From: Patescibacteria group bacterium
Lineage (GTDB): Bacteria > Patescibacteriota > Minisyncoccia > UBA6257 > 02-FULL-45-10c
NCBI GenBank assembly: GCA_023474975.1
Contig: JAMCXE010000049.1
Span: 1-9,124 of the forward strand
Length of the DNA: 9,124 nt
Direction: 5' to 3'
The notes under the pieces are model-generated. The model ran no database searches, had not been told where the DNA came from, and was given only the letters and a program-made list of their open reading frames with translations. Shown here one piece after another: positions 5,924-9,124 of this stretch (position 1 is the stretch's first letter; every line of letters begins with the position of its first letter). Both the position numbers and the translations under genes were made by a program.

Positions 5924-7132
5924 TTAAGATAAAAGCCACCTTACTCTCCTATTAGCCAGATAACTTATCTTTTCATTCTTTGGCATCATAGATAATTCCG
6001 ACAGAACAGAGAGCAGCGTCGCCGTGTTTTTTAATTTGTTGGCTGACTTGTTAAATTGTAGCTTAAAATTGAAATTTTTCATAACTAGATCGGTGGATAA
6101 AAGTTGAACGCTGTAATTTTTACCGAATTTTGACCTAAAACGATCAGAGATAAAACAAGATGGTGGATTGAAATAAGGATTAATATAAATCGTTCCTTCT
6201 GATGAGGTAAGTGATTCAATGCCATTAGCTAATACCCTGCATTCATCCATTAAAATATTTTCTATTTTTTTTGTAAAATGTGGCGATCCGCCATTTTTGT
6301 TGTATACATCTATCATTGAATGAGCTACGGCATGATCAATCTTGAAATTTTCTTTAATGCTGTTTACAAATGAATTTCCGCCCCATTTAAAACTATCCAA
6401 ATAATTCAAGTGTCCGGCCGAAGCTTGAAAAACGACCGTTTGATCAGAAAAGAGATCAGCTAAGATCAAAGGCTCTTTTTCTTTAGAATTTTTAAAAAGC
6501 ATGTGCGAAAGTGTGGCGCCGGCTTCGCTTATAAAGATTATTTTATTGTCGAGCATCATTTCTTTAACGCCTTTTATAAAGTCCCTCACAGCATATGTTT
6601 CGCTTAGATAGATTTCTACAGACCTTGCTTTAAATCCAAGAGGATTGACCACTCTATGTCCATCAACTTTTATTCCCCTAATACGCACATCGCTTAAAAC
6701 CACATCTATTTCTTCTATTCCCATTTTTTTTGCCGTTTTAGGACGTTGCTTATCAAAAAATCTCCAAATTGCTTGTGAGATAAGATTATCCAGATCGGCC
6801 TCATCAATTATTTCTTTTGGCTTTGGACGCACCAGTGAAACTGAAGAATATATCGTGGTCGCTAAATTAGAATCCAAATTCAGAATGATCTCTAACTCGG
6901 ATCTTTTAGGTATTTTTTTAATGACCTTTTTAATAACATGTAATAGATAATCGCTTTCGATCTTATCTATTTCCTTTATCCAATTTTTATATACAGTTAT
7001 GTTTTTATCTATCAGGTCAGCTCTTAATTCCGTTATCTGCAAATAATGATCAATGACCTCAATAACCAAAAAGTTTGGCTTTTTAACCGTTAATTTATCT
7101 AATATTCCTTTTAAAAATTTGAGGTCTAACAC
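5924..7132 (-). CDS. FtsA/PilM-like protein of the actin fold, degenerate nucleotide site
   Basis: The 402 residues follow the FtsA/PilM plan. The clearest part is an SHS2-like segment, DVRIRGIKVDGHRVVNPLGF with EIYLSETY (about 147-180), which matches the FtsA wording around I-VDG-xVxNPLGF. Later, DSFKWGGNSFVNSIKENFKI (about 246-265) resembles the connecting GG-x-x-h-T/N segment of the fold. The first phosphate loop (FLVIEVIDHYLQ, about 21-32) lacks the DxG pattern. The second (ADLFSDQTVVF, about 225-235) lacks the GGG(T/S) glycines. The adenosine region has no GG. ATP binding is therefore doubtful. The last residues (ISYLANRRVRWLLS) are basic and hydrophobic and could form a membrane-targeting amphipathic helix like that of FtsA. 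The start is GTG at 7130-7132, and a stop lies three codons upstream in frame. PilM and FtsA cannot be separated from sequence alone, and no pil or ftsZ genes are present in the window. Confidence 0.7.
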   Translation of the reverse strand: MLDLKFLKGILDKLTVKKPNFLVIEVIDHYLQITELRADLIDKNITVYKNWIKEIDKIESDYLLHVIKKVIKKIPKRSELEIILNLDSNLATTIYSSVSLVRPKPKEIIDEADLDNLISQAIWRFFDKQRPKTAKKMGIEEIDVVLSDVRIRGIKVDGHRVVNPLGFKARSVEIYLSETYAVRDFIKGVKEMMLDNKIIFISEAGATLSHMLFKNSKEKEPLILADLFSDQTVVFQASAGHLNYLDSFKWGGNSFVNSIKENFKIDHAVAHSMIDVYNKNGGSPHFTKKIENILMDECRVLANGIESLTSSEGTIYINPYFNPPSCFISDRFRSKFGKNYSVQLLSTDLVMKNFNFKLQFNKSANKLKNTATLLSVLSELSMMPKNEKISYLANRRVRWLLS

Positions 7133-7137
7133 ATTTA

Positions 7138-7168
7138 ATTATACCACCATATTATAAATACTTGTAAA
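7138..7168 (-). promoter_or_regulatory. candidate promoter for the FtsA-like/membrane-protein pair
   Basis: On the minus strand, a perfect -10 TATAAT (7143-7138) is preceded by an extended TGG. The best -35 is TTTACA (7168-7163) at a long 19-base spacing. The predicted start (about 7131) falls on the GTG start codon, so the message would be essentially leaderless. A second TATAAT at 7156-7151 would give a leader of about 12 bases but has no convincing -35. At least one promoter is expected here, because a terminator lies just upstream. Confidence 0.5.
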
Positions 7169-7199
7169 CTCAATGATCTGGTATTTATTAGGACGATAT

Positions 7200-7229
7200 A
7201 AAAAACCCGCGGAAATGACCGCGGGTTTT
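7200..7229 (-). terminator. rho-independent terminator of the zinc-ribbon gene
   Basis: A perfect 7-bp G+C stem, CCCGCGG (7206-7212) with CCGCGGG (7219-7225), has a 6-base loop. A/T flanks extend it, and on the minus strand it is followed by six T (7205-7200). It begins about 35 bases past the stop of the 94-residue protein gene and separates that gene from the FtsA-like gene. Confidence 0.88.
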
Positions 7230-7263
7230 GTTTGTTGCTCGCATCAGAAAAGACGAAGTTTTG

Positions 7264-7548
7264 TTATTTCTCTAGCCTATGCGATCTGTTTAGGGGCGTC
7301 AATTTCCCTTTATATCCGCAGCTTAAGCATGTTTTCTGAGAAAATGACCTCTCGATGATCGTCCACTGACCAGCCTCATAATATTTTACCTTATCCGAAA
7401 CCAGACTATCAAACGCTAAGAGCTTTCCACATTTATTGCATCTTTTGGGAAAAACAAAATAAACGAATCCGATGAATATTGTTATAAAAAAGCTTATAGC
7501 CCCCATAGCCAAGATGGCCAAAACAGTGCGATCTCCCTCTAAATACAT
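7264..7548 (-). CDS. small membrane-anchored zinc-ribbon protein
   Basis: I do not recognise the family. The 94 residues have a hydrophobic helix at about 8-33 (VLAILAMGAISFFITIFIGF and onward). A pair of CxxC knuckles follows: C37-N-K-C40-G and C74-L-S-C77-G, 33 residues apart. This spacing and the CxxCG pattern are typical of a zinc ribbon. The tail is basic (NRSHRLEK). Topology is unclear: the soluble ribbon follows the helix, and the basic P-K-R just after the helix favours a cytoplasmic ribbon with the short N-terminus outside. The ATG at 7546-7548 is fixed by a strong Shine-Dalgarno, the only one in the window. It has its own promoter and terminator, so it probably forms a single-gene unit, though read-through from alaS is possible because no terminator is visible between them. 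Confidence 0.75.
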   Translation of the reverse strand: MYLEGDRTVLAILAMGAISFFITIFIGFVYFVFPKRCNKCGKLLAFDSLVSDKVKYYEAGQWTIIERSFSQKTCLSCGYKGKLTPLNRSHRLEK

Positions 7549-7555
7549 ATTCCTT

Positions 7556-7562
7556 CCTCCTT
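7556..7562 (-). promoter_or_regulatory. strong Shine-Dalgarno for the zinc-ribbon gene
   Basis: On the minus strand AAGGAGG lies 7 bases before the ATG at 7548, a full match to the anti-Shine-Dalgarno core. It sets the start codon. No other gene in the window has a comparable site. Confidence 0.88.
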
Positions 7563-7587
7563 CCGTATTTTAAAATAAGCTCATCCC

Positions 7588-7615
7588 AATATAAAGCAAA
7601 AAAATAAAAAGTCAA
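7588..7615 (-). promoter_or_regulatory. sigma70-type promoter for the zinc-ribbon gene
   Basis: On the minus strand, TTGACT (7615-7610) and TATATT (7593-7588) are 16 bases apart. These are the same hexamers as in the infA promoter. They lie in the gap just after the alaS stop. The predicted start, near 7581, gives a leader of about 32 bases that contains the Shine-Dalgarno. Confidence 0.7.
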
Positions 7616-7632
7616 TTTAAATTAAAGCGAGA

Positions 7633-9124
7633 TCATTTGACCAGAAATTTTATTCTTCTCGTTCCCGCTCCGACTGATTCTTGCTTTTGTATCTTAAAAC
7701 TACCAATTTGAAGAGTGTGTTCAACATGCGGCCCTCCACAAAACTCGATACTGTAAGATTTTCCTCCTAAAGCAGTATCCGGCCCGATAAAATAAACCCT
7801 TACAACGTTAGGATATTTTTCTTTAAAAAAGAAAAGTGCGCCTGTTTTCTTAGCTTCTTCAATCGGCATCTCTTTAAAATAGACCGGCAGATCCTTATTG
7901 ATAATGTCATTCACCTCATTCTCGACTTTTTTAATTTCTTCCTCGGTAAGCTTACGACCGAATGAAAAGTCGAATCTGCCTCTTTCCGGATTAATATCCG
8001 AGCCCATTTGCTTTACGTCCTCTCCCAGAGTGTTTCTTAATGCTTTTTGCAATAAATGCGTGGCCGTGTGAAGCCTGATAACTTTTTCCATATCTTCTTT
8101 TGATCCTGCTTTAAGTTCACCGGTATCCAAAACTAATCCATGTCCTCCAAATTTTTTCTCGGCGCCGGCACGTGAAATTTCCTGATGTTTTTTATATTCT
8201 TCATCAAATCCTCCTTCATCAAAAACCACATTCTTTTCCCTACAAAATTCCTGCATCAGTTCTTTAGGAAATCCATAAGTTTCATAAAGAGAAAAGGCTT
8301 CTTTACCGGAAAGAGTTTTTTGAACGTGCTTAAATCTTAATGTTTTTTGCAATCGAACAAAGAAAGACTCTTCTTTCGCTTCGGACATTAGGTCGGTAAA
8401 AGCTCTGAGCCCCTCACTCAACGCTTTTTCAAATTTACTTTTTTCTTCATAATAAACATCCAATATCTCTTTTTTATTCTTTACCTCCGGATAAATTTCT
8501 CCAAAAATTTCATTTATTTTTTCTAAGATCAGTGGGAACAGATCGGCATGAATGTCATATTTAGAACTGTAAGCCAAAACCCGCCTAAGCAGTCTTCTTA
8601 AAACATATCCCGCCTCTTTATTTGACGGTCTGACTCCGTCAGCTATTAAGAATATAGAAGACCGCATATGATCGGCTAAAATCCTTAAAACCCTCTCATC
8701 TAAACTATGGCTTACTTCCTGGATCTGCTTAATTATCGGGATGAACAGATCTGTTTCGTAAACATTGGAAACTCCTTGCATCATTATTACCAATCTTTCA
8801 AATCCCATTCCGGTATCGATGCCTTTTATTTCAAGTTTCTCTAAAGTCTTGTCCGATTTTTGATAATATTGATTAAAAACGATATTCCATACTTCTATGC
8901 CGTCAACATATATCTCGGTCGTTGGTCCGCATGGTCCTTCACTACCGGTCGGACCCCAAAAAGTTTCCGATCTGCCGGTTCTGTTAATTTTATGAGCAGG
9001 AATGCCGATCTCTTTGTGCCAGATATCAAAAGACTCTTTATCTTCCGGGATACCATCTTCTCCTTTGAAAATCGAAATAGTTATTCTGTCCGGTCCGATC
9101 CATGTCCTCCAAATTTTTTCTCGG
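7633..9124 (-). CDS. alaS: alanyl-tRNA synthetase, reduced form, N-terminus outside window
   Basis: AlaRS charges tRNA-Ala with alanine and edits mischarged Ser/Gly. The frame is open to the right edge, and about 496 residues are visible. Readable parts: SETFWGPTGSEGPCGPTTEI (about 8919-8978), then the class II motif 3 region GIDTGMGFERL (ending near 8791). The helical tRNA-recognition part follows (LADHMRSSIF, GYVLRRLLRRVL). The editing domain has zinc ligands HTATH (8070-8056) and CGGPH (7740-7726). The protein stops right after ESVGAGTRRIKFLVK. The C-terminal C-Ala/DHHA1 part of canonical AlaRS (about 875 residues) is therefore absent. The usual beta-barrel segment before HTATH is also missing: only about 35 residues separate DEEYKKHQEI from HTATH. 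The outermost visible residues at 9098-9124 do not look like AlaRS (see the repeat entry). The stop is TGA, the only gene here to use it. Confidence 0.95.
   Translation of the reverse strand, partial: REKIWRTWIGPDRITISIFKGEDGIPEDKESFDIWHKEIGIPAHKINRTGRSETFWGPTGSEGPCGPTTEIYVDGIEVWNIVFNQYYQKSDKTLEKLEIKGIDTGMGFERLVIMMQGVSNVYETDLFIPIIKQIQEVSHSLDERVLRILADHMRSSIFLIADGVRPSNKEAGYVLRRLLRRVLAYSSKYDIHADLFPLILEKINEIFGEIYPEVKNKKEILDVYYEEKSKFEKALSEGLRAFTDLMSEAKEESFFVRLQKTLRFKHVQKTLSGKEAFSLYETYGFPKELMQEFCREKNVVFDEGGFDEEYKKHQEISRAGAEKKFGGHGLVLDTGELKAGSKEDMEKVIRLHTATHLLQKALRNTLGEDVKQMGSDINPERGRFDFSFGRKLTEEEIKKVENEVNDIINKDLPVYFKEMPIEEAKKTGALFFFKEKYPNVVRVYFIGPDTALGGKSYSIEFCGGPHVEHTLQIGSFKIQKQESVGAGTRRIKFLVK
8136..8162. 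repeat. 27-base direct repeat, copy 1, inside alaS
   Basis: These 27 bases recur exactly at 9098-9124, an offset of 962. Here they sit in the normal alaS frame and encode EKKFGGHG in the segment before the editing domain, so this copy looks authentic. The base before the match (8135) differs from that before the other copy. Confidence 0.9.
9098..9124. repeat. 27-base direct repeat, copy 2, at the window edge
   Basis: This is an exact copy of 8136-8162 that ends at the last base of the window, so the match could extend further. In the alaS frame it reads as REKIWRTW, a different frame from copy 1. It sits where AlaRS-like sequence (WIGPDRITISIF) should continue upstream. It is probably an assembly artefact at a contig end, though a true duplication cannot be excluded. 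Confidence 0.85.

Noticed and set aside
5484..7358. Plus-strand open frames at 5484-5771, 6645-6950 and 7173-7358
   Set aside because: The first two are inside larger minus-strand genes. The third runs through a terminator hairpin and the end of the zinc-ribbon gene. None has a start signal or family resemblance.
7433..7615. Minus-strand 60-residue frame overlapping the zinc-ribbon gene
   Set aside because: It runs across that gene's promoter and ribosome binding site in another frame, and the strong Shine-Dalgarno serves the ATG at 7548 instead.
1..9124. Alternative genetic code with UGA as sense
   Set aside because: The alaS gene ends at TGA (7633-7635) exactly where the protein should end, and no other gene contains an in-frame TGA.
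1..9124. CRISPR arrays, tRNA or rRNA genes, insertion sequences, phage genes
   Set aside because: There are no regularly spaced repeats, cloverleaf sequences, transposase motifs or terminal inverted repeats. The baseplate-J-like region alone does not indicate a prophage.

Overview
The window looks like part of an AT-rich, streamlined bacterial genome of the Candidate Phyla Radiation (Patescibacteria), most likely a Parcubacteria-type lineage. This is an inference. It rests on compact ribosomal proteins, an RNA polymerase alpha subunit without its C-terminal domain, a reduced alanyl-tRNA synthetase, almost no Shine-Dalgarno sequences, and a membrane protein with a baseplate-J-like region of a kind I associate with these genomes. 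The alaS gene ends in TGA and no gene has an internal TGA, so the standard bacterial code applies and the UGA-recoding CPR groups (Gracilibacteria, Absconditabacteria) are unlikely.

Layout, left to right. Bases 2-343 hold the 3' end of a plus-strand gene of unknown function. It converges on a bidirectional terminator (353-385). Everything to the right is on the minus strand. Read in the direction of transcription (right to left), the order is: partial alaS (9124-7633); a small membrane-anchored zinc-ribbon protein (7548-7264) with its own promoter, a strong ribosome binding site and a terminator (7200-7229); an FtsA/PilM-like protein (7132-5924); a single-pass membrane protein with a baseplate-J-like region (5902-4274); then a nine-gene translation and transcription block infA-rpmJ-rpsM-rpsK-rpsD-rpoA-rplQ-rplM-rpsI (4233-393).

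The block is the classical alpha operon (IF-1, L36, S13, S11, S4, RNA polymerase alpha, L17) joined directly to the L13-S9 pair, with gaps of 4 to 34 bases. A near-consensus promoter (TTGACT, 17 bases, TGT-TATATT) overlaps the stop codon of the preceding gene and can drive all nine genes. No secY-adk-map segment precedes infA here; the FtsA-like and membrane-protein pair sits there instead.

The part least explained by known biology is that pair. One gene encodes an actin-like-fold protein with degraded nucleotide-binding motifs and a possible amphipathic C-terminus. The next encodes a single-pass protein with a large, apparently extracytoplasmic, baseplate-J-like part. They may form an envelope or division assembly.

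One caution concerns the right edge. The last 27 bases exactly repeat an internal stretch of alaS in a different reading frame, where family-typical sequence should continue. This probably marks an assembly error at a contig end.
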